A stretch of 64,000 nucleotides of DNA. Origin: Mucilaginibacter gilvus. Lineage in GTDB: Bacteria; Bacteroidota; Bacteroidia; Sphingobacteriales; Sphingobacteriaceae. Position numbers and translations under genes: made by a program. Within the stretch, counting starts at the first letter, position 1. Each line of letters starts with the position of its first letter. A model generated the notes under the pieces. The model made no database searches. It was not told the origin of the DNA and worked only from the letters and a program-made list of their open reading frames with translations. The DNA lies in assembly GCF_004054195.1 (NCBI RefSeq), contig NZ_SBIW01000002.1:62001-126000 (forward strand), given 5' to 3'. This document shows, piece after piece, positions 17,295-25,501 of this stretch.

Positions 17295-17311
17295 TTCAGG
17301 AGAACAACAAC

Positions 17312-17614
17312 ATGGCAAACTTTCAGGATATTATAGCATCAGACAAACCGGTTTTGGTAGATTTTAGCGCCGAATGGTGCGGGCCCTGCAAAATGATGCC
17401 GCCCATTTTAAAGCAGGTAAAGGATGCCCTTGGCGATAAGGTAACCATCATAAAAATAGATATCGACAAAAACCCCGCGGCGGCCAGCGCTTACCGCGTG
17501 CAAAGCGTACCCACCCTAATGGTTTTCCAAAACGGCGAAAGCAAATGGCGACAAAGCGGCGTAATGCAGGCCAGCCAGTTGCAGCAAGTGATACAGCAGT
17601 ATATTAAGCAGTGA
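17312..17614 (+). CDS. trxA: Thioredoxin
   Basis: A 100-residue single-domain cytoplasmic thioredoxin. The redox centre WCGPCK lies in [18 protein letters not shown] (residues about 18-35). The cis-proline is in [13 protein letters not shown], and the C-terminal helix ends QVIQQYIKQ. It reduces disulfides in target proteins with electrons from thioredoxin reductase, which is not in the window. AGGAG precedes the ATG. The stop codon runs directly into a heptanucleotide repeat array. Confidence 0.95.
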   Translation: MANFQDIIASDKPVLVDFSAEWCGPCKMMPPILKQVKDALGDKVTIIKIDIDKNPAAASAYRVQSVPTLMVFQNGESKWRQSGVMQASQLQQVIQQYIKQ

Positions 17615-17640
17615 GTTTGAGTAGTGAGTAGTGAGTTTGA

Positions 17641-17723
17641 GTAGTGAGTAGTGAGTAGTGAGTAGTGAGTAGTGAGTAGTGAGTAGTGAGTAGTGAGTAG
17701 TGAGTAGTGAGTAGTGAGTAGTG
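17641..17723. repeat. Heptanucleotide tandem array (GTAGTGA)n
   Basis: Eleven perfect copies of GTAGTGA plus a six-base partial. Imperfect copies upstream (17612-17640) are interrupted by GAGTTTGA. It starts at the trxA stop codon and lies between convergent trxA and PAP2 genes. A short tandem array of this kind is expected to vary in copy number between strains. Confidence 0.95.
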
Positions 17724-17797
17724 GAAATTCTTCCTTTGGGGATTTGTTTCACAAAACCTGCGATAAATGGTCACATATCTACCTTAATTTAGCTTAT

Positions 17798-18463
17798 TTA
17801 TTTAGTTTCCGGATGCGGGGCTTCTTCTCTTAGAGCCGGTTTACGCAGGTAGAGCCAGGAGAGCAGGTACAGGCAAAGCACGCCCAGCAGAAAACCGCCC
17901 ATTACATCGGTAAACCAATGCGCGCCAAGGTAGATTCGGGAGAACGGAATGGCGAAGATCATGAAGAGGCTAACAGCCATTACAAACCATCTTAAAAATT
18001 TGGGGATATCCTCCAACTGGTACATCAACACCACCAAAAAGCCGAAGAACACTACATAGAATAGTACGTGCCCGCTGGGAAAACTTTGCTGCGTGGTTTT
18101 AAGCACAATACGTACTACATCATCTGAGGGGCGGGGCCTGTTTACCAATGCTTTTACAACGGTGCTAACCAACCCTGCGAGCATGGTTAACATTACAAAC
18201 ACAGCCGCTTTTTTATACCTGAACAAGAAAAACACAAGGCTGGTGAATACGATCATAATCGGCGACTCGGGCATGTAGCCGGGTACGCTGATGAGGTACA
18301 TCGCCGTATCCAAAAATTTATTCTGATGCTCCTGCACTTCTTCGGAAAACTCTACATCAATAAACGAGGTTGGGTATAGTGTTACCAAAATAGTAAGCGC
18401 CACAAAACCTATGCTGATGATGAGCAGTACCAACAACAATATGCGCTGCCTTCTTTTATTCAT
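17798..18463 (-). CDS. PAP2-family membrane phosphatase
   Basis: A 221-residue integral membrane phosphatase with about six TM helices. All three PAP2 motifs are present: KALVNRPRP (KxxxxxxRP), QSFPSGHVLF (PSGH) and SRIYLGAHWFTDVMG (SRxxxxxHxxxD). The active site would face the periplasm. Candidate substrates are undecaprenyl pyrophosphate, phosphatidic acid or lipid A phosphate. It starts 8 bp after the stop of the upstream PoxB-like gene on the same strand, so the two are likely co-transcribed. Confidence 0.9.
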   Translation of the reverse strand: MNKRRQRILLLVLLIISIGFVALTILVTLYPTSFIDVEFSEEVQEHQNKFLDTAMYLISVPGYMPESPIMIVFTSLVFFLFRYKKAAVFVMLTMLAGLVSTVVKALVNRPRPSDDVVRIVLKTTQQSFPSGHVLFYVVFFGFLVVLMYQLEDIPKFLRWFVMAVSLFMIFAIPFSRIYLGAHWFTDVMGGFLLGVLCLYLLSWLYLRKPALREEAPHPETK

Positions 18464-18470
18464 TTTCCTA

Positions 18471-20207
18471 TTATATCAAGTCCTTTAAATGTTTATAATT
18501 CGCTTTTACAGTATCCAGCACCTCGTCCATACGGCCGTTAAGCATTAGCTTGGTCATGGATAGGGCCATCCCTTTTACCTGGCCCAGTTCAATTTTTGGC
18601 GGCATGGCCAGGGCGTTAGGGTCTGTAAAAATGTTCACCAACGCTGGACCGTTATACATCAATGCTTCGCGAAGCGCTTGTTTAGCATCGTCGGGGTCTT
18701 TAACGGCGATGCCCTTTATGCCCATTGCTTTTGCTACCATGGCAAAATCGGGATTGTGCATTTCGGTTTGCCAATCGGGCAAGCCGGCCACTTCCATCTC
18801 CAGTTTCACCATCCCTAAGGACCGGTTGTTGAACACGATGATCTTTACCGGCAGGTTGTATTGAGTGATGGTCGCCAGATCGCCCAGCAGCATGGATAAG
18901 CCGCCATCGCCACAAAGGGCTATCACCTGCCTGCCCGGGCAAGCCAATGCCGCGCCGATAGCCTGTGGCATTGCATTCGCCATAGAGCCATGATTGAACG
19001 AACCTACCATCTTCCGCTTACCTGTAGCATTAATATACCGCGAACCCCACACACAACTCATGCCAGTATCCACAGTAAATATAGCATCATTGGTGGCTAA
19101 TTCGTCAAGTAAACTGGCGATGTATTCGGGGTGGATGTTTTCTTTTTTGCCCATATCGTCCACGTAGATCTTCATATTCTCTTTTACACCGGCATAAAGC
19201 TCGAGCTGGGCTTTTAAAAAACTATCGTCGGTACTCTGGGTGATGAGCGGTAACAAAGCGGTGAGCGTATCTTTCACATCCCCGCAAAGCCCTACCTCTA
19301 CCTTGGCGCGGCGGCCAATGCGCTCGGGTTTTGTATCTATCTGCACTATTTTACAACCGGTAGGCATAAAAGGGGTGTATGGGAAATCGGTACCCAGCAA
19401 CAGCAGCAGGTCGCTTTCGTGCATACTATGATAGGCCGATGGAAGGCCTAAGAGCCCCGTCATGCCCACTTCGTTCGGGTTATCGTATTGGATATCCATC
19501 TTGGCACGAAATGAGTAAGCAACCGTGGCATTAAGCCGCTGGGATAGCTGCACCACTTCATCGTGTGCCTCCGCGGCACCTATGCCGCAAAATATGGTTA
19601 TCTTTTTATGATGGTTGAGTAAGCCTGCCAATTGGTTCAGGTCCACATCCGAGGGGCGGACAACGGCACGGGGGTTAAAATTAGCAGTAGCGGTAGTAAT
19701 TTCTTCGGAATCCATACCGGTGAGATCACCGGGAAGACCTATTACGGCTACCCCTTTACGGTTAATGGCAGCCTGAATACCGGCCTGCAGCATCCGGGGG
19801 AACTGTTTGGCAGTAGTGGCTACCTGGTTGTAATGGCTGCAATCGTCGAATAGTTTGATCGTATTTGTTTCCTGGAAATACTCGGTACCATATTCAAAAC
19901 TGGGGATGGTAGATGCTATCGCAATAACCGGCGCGCCGGAGCGGTGTGCATCGTATAGTCCGTTTATGAGGTGTACATGGCCGGGGCCGCTGCTGCCCGC
20001 GCAACACGCAAGGGTTCCGGTTATCTGCGCCTCCGCTCCTGCCGCATAAGCCCCGGCTTCCTCATGCCTAACGTGGATCCACTGGATGCTGCCTTCGCGC
20101 CTTACGGCGTCGTTCACTTCATTTAAGCTGTCGCCGGTTACAGCGTATATGCGCTTGATGCCTGCGTTCACCAGCATTGATACCAGTTGGTCTGCTACGT
20201 TTGCCAT
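18471..20207 (-). CDS. poxB: ThDP-dependent pyruvate oxidase/dehydrogenase (quinone), PoxB-like
   Basis: A 578-residue three-domain thiamine diphosphate enzyme. The catalytic glutamate is in VRHEEAGAYAAGA near residue 50. A central FAD/nucleotide-like domain follows. The ThDP/Mg motif is CGDGGLSMLLGDLATI ending at IIVFNN. Length and the C-terminal tail MDEVLDTVKANY are close to E. coli PoxB, whose tail mediates membrane attachment, so oxidative decarboxylation of pyruvate to acetate with quinone reduction is likely. Acetolactate synthase is the main alternative, but no regulatory subunit gene is near. Confidence 0.82.
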   Translation of the reverse strand: MANVADQLVSMLVNAGIKRIYAVTGDSLNEVNDAVRREGSIQWIHVRHEEAGAYAAGAEAQITGTLACCAGSSGPGHVHLINGLYDAHRSGAPVIAIASTIPSFEYGTEYFQETNTIKLFDDCSHYNQVATTAKQFPRMLQAGIQAAINRKGVAVIGLPGDLTGMDSEEITTATANFNPRAVVRPSDVDLNQLAGLLNHHKKITIFCGIGAAEAHDEVVQLSQRLNATVAYSFRAKMDIQYDNPNEVGMTGLLGLPSAYHSMHESDLLLLLGTDFPYTPFMPTGCKIVQIDTKPERIGRRAKVEVGLCGDVKDTLTALLPLITQSTDDSFLKAQLELYAGVKENMKIYVDDMGKKENIHPEYIASLLDELATNDAIFTVDTGMSCVWGSRYINATGKRKMVGSFNHGSMANAMPQAIGAALACPGRQVIALCGDGGLSMLLGDLATITQYNLPVKIIVFNNRSLGMVKLEMEVAGLPDWQTEMHNPDFAMVAKAMGIKGIAVKDPDDAKQALREALMYNGPALVNIFTDPNALAMPPKIELGQVKGMALSMTKLMLNGRMDEVLDTVKANYKHLKDLI

Positions 20208-20306
20208 AGGTTTTCTTTAATTATATTAAGGTAACCTGATTAAGTGGCGTGGGTTTTAAAATTCAGTAAATTACCCTAATATCAATTTCAGGGGACGATT
20301 GTAATT

Positions 20307-20606
20307 GTGGATTACCAGCCCAAAGAAGGCAACGCGGATGCGTTCAAATCGCTGGTGCAAACGCATGTGGACCGCCTTAAAGCAGAAAACTTAGTTACCG
20401 ACCGGGAACTCATTATTATGGAAGCCGCAGATGGCACTACCATCGAAGTGTTTGAGTGGCTTTTTGCTGAGGCTATACAGCAGGCGCATCAAAATAAAGT
20501 GGTACATCAAATGTGGGGCGAGTTTGGGGAGGTATGCGATTATGTGCCTTTGAATAGTATTGCCGAAGCTGCCAGTATGTTTGCCGAGTTTGGGGCGGTG
20601 GAGTAG
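20307..20606 (+). CDS. Small dimeric alpha-beta barrel (ABM-like) protein
   Basis: About 99 residues with the ferredoxin-like pattern of antibiotic-biosynthesis-monooxygenase proteins: VDYQPKEGNADAFKSLVQTH, ELIIMEAADGTTIEVFEW, then a helix and a final CDYVPL. Function unknown. The start is uncertain: GTG at 20307 is the only common start, but the in-frame codons before it (from 20295) read Thr-Ile-Val-Ile. That would complete the expected first strand TIVIVDY and suggests an unusual start such as ATT. Divergent from the PoxB-like gene. Confidence 0.55.
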   Translation: MDYQPKEGNADAFKSLVQTHVDRLKAENLVTDRELIIMEAADGTTIEVFEWLFAEAIQQAHQNKVVHQMWGEFGEVCDYVPLNSIAEAASMFAEFGAVE

Positions 20607-20627
20607 GCTGTAGATGTTAAGCCGCGG

Positions 20628-20696
20628 TGTCAGTCTGAGCCTGTCGAAGACTTAACGGCGTGCATAGTGGCGAATGGTTCGACAGCTCACCATGAC
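20628..20696. repeat. REP-like palindrome (GTCAGTCTGAGCCTGTCGAA family)
   Basis: The left arm ends in GAGCCTGTCGAAGAC. The right arm is GGTTCGACAGCTCACCATGA. They are near-complementary with about a 25-bp spacer. It lies just after the ABM-like gene. Confidence 0.7.
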
Positions 20697-20724
20697 TAGC
20701 CTAACCAAAAAACAGTATATAAAC

Positions 20725-20757
20725 AAAAACGGCCCCCGATAAATCGAGAGCCGTTTT
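20725..20757. terminator. Bidirectional Rho-independent terminator after rplQ
   Basis: AAAAACGGCCCCCGAT and ATCGAGAGCCGTTTTT form a 16-bp stem with two mismatches and a tight loop. There are T-runs on both sides, so it can stop the ribosomal operon on the minus strand and plus-strand transcription. Confidence 0.85.
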
Positions 20758-20778
20758 TATTATTGCGTAAAAAGCTAA

Positions 20779-21327
20779 TTATTCGCCCTTTTCTGCATTT
20801 TCTTCGTTTGCAGCAGGAGCTTCTGGAGCTTCTTCCACAGCCGGAGCTGCTTCAGCAACTGGTGCGTCTGCAACCGGTGCTACTTCGATAGGAGCTTTTG
20901 CTTTTGAAGCACCACGACGACGTGTAGTTTTCTTCTCAGCTTTAGCTTCTACGTCTTTACCGTAAACAGTGTTGTAATCAACAAGCTCGATGATCGCCAT
21001 TTCAGCGTTATCGCCTAAACGGTTCTCTAACTTAACAATACGAGTGTAACCACCGGGGCGGTTAGCAATTTTCACGGCAATTTCACGGAACAGGATGTTC
21101 GTAGTGTCTTTGTCTTGCAAATAGCTAAATACGGTACGGCGTGAGTGCGTAGTATCGTTTTTTGATTTGGTTAATAATGGTTCAACATAACCACGTAAAG
21201 CTTTTGCTTTAGCTAAGGTTGTTGTAATACGCTTGTGTAAGATAAGCGAAGATGCCATGTTCGACATCATCGCTTTGCGATGGCTGTTCGTGCGGCCTAA
21301 ATGGTTTAACTTTTTTCCGTGTCTCAT
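20779..21327 (-). CDS. rplQ: Ribosomal protein L17 with acidic Ala/Pro/Glu tail
   Basis: A large-subunit protein and the last gene of the alpha operon. [20 protein letters not shown] is the classical N-terminus and [26 protein letters not shown] the conserved end of the core (about residue 118). A further 60-residue tail has a basic patch [14 protein letters not shown], then alternating Ala, Pro, Glu and Val. The core length is normal, so the 182 residues reflect an extension. Such tails are seen in other Bacteroidota L17 proteins and their role is not known to me. A strong terminator follows. Confidence 0.96.
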   Translation of the reverse strand: MRHGKKLNHLGRTNSHRKAMMSNMASSLILHKRITTTLAKAKALRGYVEPLLTKSKNDTTHSRRTVFSYLQDKDTTNILFREIAVKIANRPGGYTRIVKLENRLGDNAEMAIIELVDYNTVYGKDVEAKAEKKTTRRRGASKAKAPIEVAPVADAPVAEAAPAVEEAPEAPAANEENAEKGE

Positions 21328-21415
21328 TGTGTTGTTAATTTGTGCACGTGCATACCGTTGGGCGACTCTGTTTAATCAAGCCCGCGGAATTATGCCCTCG
21401 CCTATTGTAAATAAA

Positions 21416-21454
21416 AAGTGGTACGTAGAACGTATTACGTTCTACGTACCACTT
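21416..21454. repeat. Perfect 19-bp-arm palindrome between rpoA and rplQ
   Basis: AAGTGGTACGTAGAACGTA is followed after one base by its exact reverse complement. On the minus strand the second arm is followed by TTTTTATTT, so transcription through it makes a terminator-like hairpin six bases after the rpoA stop. It could attenuate rplQ or stabilise the rpoA end of the mRNA. Confidence 0.85.
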
Positions 21455-21459
21455 AAAAA

Positions 21460-22452
21460 TTATTCTTCGTCTAACTTAAATTTAGCCAGGTTCATACCAA
21501 AAGATAAGCCTTTTGATTTAACCAGGTCCTGAATTTCAGTTAATGATTTTTTACCAAAGTTTCTGAATTTTAGCATGTCAGCTACATCGTAAGAAACTAA
21601 ATCGGCAAGGCTGCGGATATCGGCAGCTTTTAAGCAATTCAAAGCACGTACGCTCAGGTCCAGATCAACCAATTCGGTTTTAAGGATCTTACGCATGTGA
21701 AGAATTTCTTCGTCAACTTCTTTAGTTTCTTCTTTAGCCTGTGCTTCCAGCATCATGTTCTCATCAGAGAACAGCATGAAGTGCTGGATAAGAATTTTGG
21801 CAGCTTGTTTCAAAGCATCCTCAGGATGAATTGAACCATCGGTAGAAATATCAAGGATCAGTTTTTCGTAATCCGTTTTTTGTTCTACACGGTAGTTTTC
21901 AAGCGTGTATTTTACGTTCTTTATCGGGGTGAAGATAGAATCGATAGCTATCACACCTACGTTTGCATCAGGGTTTTTGTTTTCCTCGTTAGAGATGTAA
22001 CCACGGCCTTTAGCAACAGTAAGCTCAACTTCAAGCGTTACCGATGAATCCATATTACAAATAACAAGATCAGGGTTCAACACTGTAAAGTTGTTTGAAA
22101 ACTTAGTGACGTCGCCCGCTTTAAAAGCATCCTGACCGTTAATGATCACAAATATCTTCTCATTATCGCCCGATTCACCTGTCTTTTTAAAACGAACTTG
22201 TTTTAAGTTCAGGATGATCTCGGTAACATCTTCAACCACACCTTTAATGGTTGAAAACTCATGCATTACGCCAGAAATACGAACTGATGTAATAGCATAA
22301 CCTTCTAATGAAGAAAGTAAGATACGACGCAGAGCATTACCAATGGTTACACCGAAGCCTGGTTCTAACGGACGAAACTCAAACGTGCCATCAAAATCAT
22401 TTGATTTCTGCATGATAACCTTGTCTGGTTTTTGAAATGCTAAAATTGCCAT
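21460..22452 (-). CDS. rpoA: RNA polymerase alpha subunit
   Basis: A 330-residue alpha subunit. The N-terminal dimerisation domain includes [20 protein letters not shown] followed by [17 protein letters not shown] flexible linker lies around 235-250. The alpha-CTD (about 255-325) includes [20 protein letters not shown] and [16 protein letters not shown], which contact DNA and activators. It is in the standard place between rpsD and rplQ. Both neighbouring gaps are unusually long (132 and 193 bp) and filled by palindromes. Confidence 0.98.
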   Translation of the reverse strand: MAILAFQKPDKVIMQKSNDFDGTFEFRPLEPGFGVTIGNALRRILLSSLEGYAITSVRISGVMHEFSTIKGVVEDVTEIILNLKQVRFKKTGESGDNEKIFVIINGQDAFKAGDVTKFSNNFTVLNPDLVICNMDSSVTLEVELTVAKGRGYISNEENKNPDANVGVIAIDSIFTPIKNVKYTLENYRVEQKTDYEKLILDISTDGSIHPEDALKQAAKILIQHFMLFSDENMMLEAQAKEETKEVDEEILHMRKILKTELVDLDLSVRALNCLKAADIRSLADLVSYDVADMLKFRNFGKKSLTEIQDLVKSKGLSFGMNLAKFKLDEE

Positions 22453-22483
22453 TTATATCTTTTGTTTATTGTTTGTTTGATAA

Positions 22484-22645
22484 TAGATTTGAGATGTGAG
22501 ATATGAGATGTGGGAAAAAACCGCACCCTCAACATATCTGTTGATCCAAACCGCCTATAATTGTAATTGTTATAAACTGAAAATCGAGATATGGGATTTG
22601 CGAACCTAATCTCAAATCTCATATCTCCAATCTCATATCTAATTC
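22484..22645. repeat. Word palindrome (GAGATAT words) between rpsD and rpoA
   Basis: The left arm (22484-22514) is made of AGATTTG, AGATGTG and AGATATG heptamers. The right arm (22605-22645) is the complement of AGATATG, AGATTGG, AGATTTG and AGATTAG. About 90 bp of ordinary sequence separates them. The words are not exact copies, yet the arms remain complementary. Confidence 0.7.
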
Positions 22646-23254
22646 TTATTTTGAGTACAACTCCACAATAAGGTTTTCCTTAATGTTTTCTGGTATCTCA
22701 TCACGGTTAGGGTAGTTTAAAAACTTGCCTGTTAATTCGGCAGCGTTCCACTCCAACCAGCTGTATTTGTTTATTTTACGGCCAGCAACTGAATTAGTGA
22801 TGGCTTCCAATGATTTTGATTTTTCGCGCACTGCAATAACATCACCTGCCCTTAAAGCATAAGAAGCAATGTTTACAACACCACCGTTTACGGTGATGTG
22901 TTTGTGACCTACTAACTGGCGTGCACCAGAACGTGTAGGAGCGATACCTAAACGGTAAACCGCGTTATCTAAACGTGCTTCCAGGAATTTCAACAGGTTT
23001 TCACCGGTGATACCTTCTTTAGCTGATGCGGTGTGGAATAAGTTTTCGAACTGACGCTCTAATACACCGTAAGTGTATTTAACTTTTTGTTTTTCCATTA
23101 ATTGTACCGCGTACTCAGATTGCTTTCCTCTTCTTTTAGAAGCGCCATGCATTCCGGGTGGGTAGTTTTTTCTTTCCAACGCCTTATCCGGACCGAAGAT
23201 CGGCTCGCGGAACCTACGCGCAATTTTTGATTTGGGGCCTGTATATCTTGCCAT
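22646..23254 (-). CDS. rpsD: Ribosomal protein S4
   Basis: A primary 16S rRNA-binding assembly protein of 202 residues. [20 protein letters not shown] is the usual zinc-free N-terminus in this phylum. [20 protein letters not shown] followed by [16 protein letters not shown] is the S4 RNA-binding domain (about 93-150). S4 is the autogenous repressor of the alpha operon in several bacteria, but no target pseudoknot can be recognised here. Normal length. Confidence 0.98.
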   Translation of the reverse strand: MARYTGPKSKIARRFREPIFGPDKALERKNYPPGMHGASKRRGKQSEYAVQLMEKQKVKYTYGVLERQFENLFHTASAKEGITGENLLKFLEARLDNAVYRLGIAPTRSGARQLVGHKHITVNGGVVNIASYALRAGDVIAVREKSKSLEAITNSVAGRKINKYSWLEWNAAELTGKFLNYPNRDEIPENIKENLIVELYSK

Positions 23255-23264
23255 TATTTGTGTG

Positions 23265-23311
23265 TTTTAAAGTATCAAACAGCCTGTAGCTGTCGAATCT
23301 TAGCTTTAAAA
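23265..23311. repeat. Nested palindrome between rpsK and rpsD
   Basis: TTTTAAAG (23265-23272) pairs with CTTTAAAA (23304-23311). Inside them CAGC and GCTG (23280-23292) pair over a five-base loop. Confidence 0.45.
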
Positions 23312-23321
23312 AATTAGTGAA

Positions 23322-23711
23322 TTAAACTCTTCTTCTTTTAGATGGACGGCAACCGTTGTGCGGAAGCGGGGTGATGTCCTTAATAGTAGTTACTTCGATA
23401 CCTGTTGTTTGCAGGGTACGGATAGCGCTTTCGCGGCCGGAACCCGGGCCTTTAACAAATACTTCTACTTTACGTAAACCTAAGTCATAAGCAGCTTTAC
23501 CGCAATCGGCAGCAGCCTGACCGGCAGCGTAAGGGGTGTTCTTTTTAGAACCTTTAAAACCCATTTTACCTGCAGATGACCAAGAAATTGCCTGGCCGGT
23601 TTTGTTGGTAAGGGTGATAATGATGTTGTTAAAAGTTGCATTGATGTGTGCTTCGCCTACAGACTCTACAATTACAATGCGTTTTTTGGTAACTTTTTTG
23701 CTTTTAGCCAT
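23322..23711 (-). CDS. rpsK: Ribosomal protein S11
   Basis: A 129-residue platform protein of the small subunit that contacts 16S rRNA near the anti-Shine-Dalgarno end. [20 protein letters not shown] and [21 protein letters not shown] are diagnostic, with the C-terminal [15 protein letters not shown]. The basic N-terminus [11 protein letters not shown] is the usual Bacteroidota form. It lies between rpsM and rpsD. Confidence 0.98.
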   Translation of the reverse strand: MAKSKKVTKKRIVIVESVGEAHINATFNNIIITLTNKTGQAISWSSAGKMGFKGSKKNTPYAAGQAAADCGKAAYDLGLRKVEVFVKGPGSGRESAIRTLQTTGIEVTTIKDITPLPHNGCRPSKRRRV

Positions 23712-23723
23712 TTTCTTAATTAT

Positions 23724-23844
23724 TGAGTTAGTGAATTACTGAATTAGTGATTTCTAATTCGGACCCACCCAACCGTTTTTTATAATTTTATATTCCTGGC
23801 AAGCTTAAAGTATCACTACTCACAACTCACCAATCAACTATTTA
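23724..23844. repeat. Word palindrome (GAATTAGT words) between rpsM and rpsK
   Basis: The left arm is a run of the eight-base words GAGTTAGT, GAATTACT and GAATTAGT. The right arm (from about 23813) is the complement of GTGAGTTG/GTTGATTG-like words and reaches the rpsM stop codon. The middle 50 bp are unremarkable. Confidence 0.55.
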
Positions 23845-24222
23845 CTATTTAGTAGCTTTCTTTTTGTTAGCAACTGTTTTACGTTTTCCTTTACGGGTAC
23901 GTGAGTTATTTTTGGTGCGCTGACCACGTAACGGTAAACCTTTACGGTGACGGGTACCACGGTAGCAACCGATATCCATTAAACGTTTGATGTTAAGCTG
24001 AACTTCTGAACGTAACGAGCCTTCAACTTTGATCTGATCGTTGATGATGGTACGGATAGCCGTTAACTGATCATCAGACCAATCCTGTACTTTCACGCTC
24101 TCATCAATTTCAGCTTGCTTCAAAATATCTTCAGCTGTAGAGCGTCCGATTCCATAGATGTAGGTTAAACCTATAACACCTCTTTTATTCTTTGGTAAAT
24201 CAATACCTGAGATCCTTGCCAT
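23845..24222 (-). CDS. rpsM: Ribosomal protein S13
   Basis: A 125-residue small-subunit head protein contacting the A- and P-site tRNAs and bridging to L5. [20 protein letters not shown] followed by [14 protein letters not shown] is the conserved N-terminus. The C-terminal tail [20 protein letters not shown] is the basic tRNA-contacting arm. Normal length and position after rpmJ. Confidence 0.98.
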   Translation of the reverse strand: MARISGIDLPKNKRGVIGLTYIYGIGRSTAEDILKQAEIDESVKVQDWSDDQLTAIRTIINDQIKVEGSLRSEVQLNIKRLMDIGCYRGTRHRKGLPLRGQRTKNNSRTRKGKRKTVANKKKATK

Positions 24223-24243
24223 ATTTTTTGTTTGTGTTTTAAC

Positions 24244-24283
24244 GTAATACCGAACGGCGGGCCACCGTTGTACGGACTATTAC
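24244..24283. repeat. Interrupted palindrome between rpmJ and rpsM
   Basis: GTAATA pairs with TATTAC at the ends, CCG with CGG, and AACGG with CCGTT around a CGGGCCA loop. It covers most of the 72-bp gap. Confidence 0.5.
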
Positions 24284-24294
24284 AAGTTCCTTAA

Positions 24295-24411
24295 TTATCC
24301 CTGACGCTGTTTGAATTTCGGGTTCTTTTTGTTTATCACGTAAAGTTTCCCGTTACGGCGGATGATCTTGCAATCAACGCTGCGCTTTTTAATGGATGCT
24401 CTAACTTTCAT
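24295..24411 (-). CDS. rpmJ: Ribosomal protein L36, zinc-free form
   Basis: A 38-residue protein reading [20 protein letters not shown] and then [18 protein letters not shown]. The zinc-ribbon ligands of the C+ form (three Cys and one His) are absent except one cysteine, so this is a C-minus paralogue type, the usual one in Bacteroidota. It lies 8 bp after infA and is easily missed because of its size. Confidence 0.96.
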   Translation of the reverse strand: MKVRASIKKRSVDCKIIRRNGKLYVINKKNPKFKQRQG

Positions 24412-24419
24412 CTCGTTGT

Positions 24420-24638
24420 TTATTTATATCTGTAGGTTATTCTTCCTTTTGTTAAATCATACGGGCTCATCTCCAGTTTCACCCTGTCGCCAGGAAGAAT
24501 TTTGATGTAGTGCATACGCATTTTGCCCGATATGTGCGCAATAATCTCGTGGCCATTTTCCAGTTCAACTCTAAACATTGCGTTAGATAACGCTTCGCGA
24601 ATTGTACCATCTTGCTCAATCGAGGATTGTTTTGCCAT
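24420..24638 (-). CDS. infA: Translation initiation factor IF-1
   Basis: A 72-residue OB-fold protein that blocks the ribosomal A site during initiation. [20 protein letters not shown] and [20 protein letters not shown] are the conserved strands, with [20 protein letters not shown] at the C-terminus. It lies 63 bp downstream of map. The gap holds a TAATTTTG match (24683-24690, minus strand) to the -7 consensus without a visible -33. Confidence 0.98.
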   Translation of the reverse strand: MAKQSSIEQDGTIREALSNAMFRVELENGHEIIAHISGKMRMHYIKILPGDRVKLEMSPYDLTKGRITYRYK

Positions 24639-24701
24639 ATTTTACTGATTATTACTTAATTATCTGCCCCCAAAACGGGATGCAAAATTAATAAAAATAT
24701 T

Positions 24702-25493
24702 TTAATTATTATTTTTTTCTTTTAAAACTTCGTCAATGTATGAAAACGTTGATAAAACGTCTGGTTGACCCTTTTTTACAGCTACCGTATGCTCGTAGTG
24801 AGCCGACACCTTTTTATCAACAGTAGACACGGTCCATCCATCATCCCAAAATTTAACACCGGCACGGCCCGCGTTTATCATTGGTTCAATAGCAATCACC
24901 ATCCCCTCTTCTAACTTAATACCTGCGCCACGTTTACCGTAGTTAGGCACTTCCGGCTTTTCGTGCAGGCGTGTACCTACTCCGTGGCCAACAAGTTCTT
25001 TCACCACACCAAAACCATTCTTCTCTGCGTGTTCCTGTACCGCGTAGCCTATATCGCCAATGCGCATACCTACTACAGCCTTTGCAACACCCAGATCCAA
25101 ACACTCGCGGGTTACGCGCATCAGTTTCTTTGTATTCTCGTCTACCTCGCCAATGGCAAAGGTAAAGGCCGAATCGCCAAAGTATTTGTTTAATATAACA
25201 CCACAATCAACAGACACAAGGTCCCCATCAACCAAAGGTTTTTTACTGGGGAAGCCATGTACCACCTGGTCGTTAAGCGATATGCACAATGAGTAAGGGA
25301 ATCCGCTATAATTTAAAAATGCCGGAACCCCGCCGTTATCGCGGATAAAGGTTTCGGCAAGTTTATTTAATTCGAGGGTAGTAACACCGGGGCCTATAAC
25401 CTTAGCTATTTCCCCGTGTGTTTTGGAAACAAGTAAAGAACTTTCTCTTATCAGTTCTATTTCTTCAATAGACTTATAAATGATCTTAGACAT
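24702..25493 (-). CDS. map: Methionine aminopeptidase, type I
   Basis: Removes the initiator methionine from nascent proteins. The 263-residue length is normal for type Ia. The five metal ligands are all visible: Asp in VSVDCG, Asp in NKYFGDSAFT, His in VGHGVGTRLHE, Glu in AIEPMI and Glu in HYEHTVAV. The catalytic histidine is in NDQVVHGFP. It follows secY by 8 bp, as in many spc operons. Confidence 0.97.
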   Translation of the reverse strand: MSKIIYKSIEEIELIRESSLLVSKTHGEIAKVIGPGVTTLELNKLAETFIRDNGGVPAFLNYSGFPYSLCISLNDQVVHGFPSKKPLVDGDLVSVDCGVILNKYFGDSAFTFAIGEVDENTKKLMRVTRECLDLGVAKAVVGMRIGDIGYAVQEHAEKNGFGVVKELVGHGVGTRLHEKPEVPNYGKRGAGIKLEEGMVIAIEPMINAGRAGVKFWDDGWTVSTVDKKVSAHYEHTVAVKKGQPDVLSTFSYIDEVLKEKNNN

Positions 25494-25501
25494 GTTTTAA
25501 T

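Noticed and set aside
17641..17723. CRISPR-like periodic repeat
   Set aside because: The unit is 7 bp with no spacers and no cas genes nearby.
17516..17752. Minus-strand frame encoding repeated THYSLL units
   Set aside because: It is a translation of the GTAGTGA tandem array and overlaps trxA. Not a repeat protein gene.
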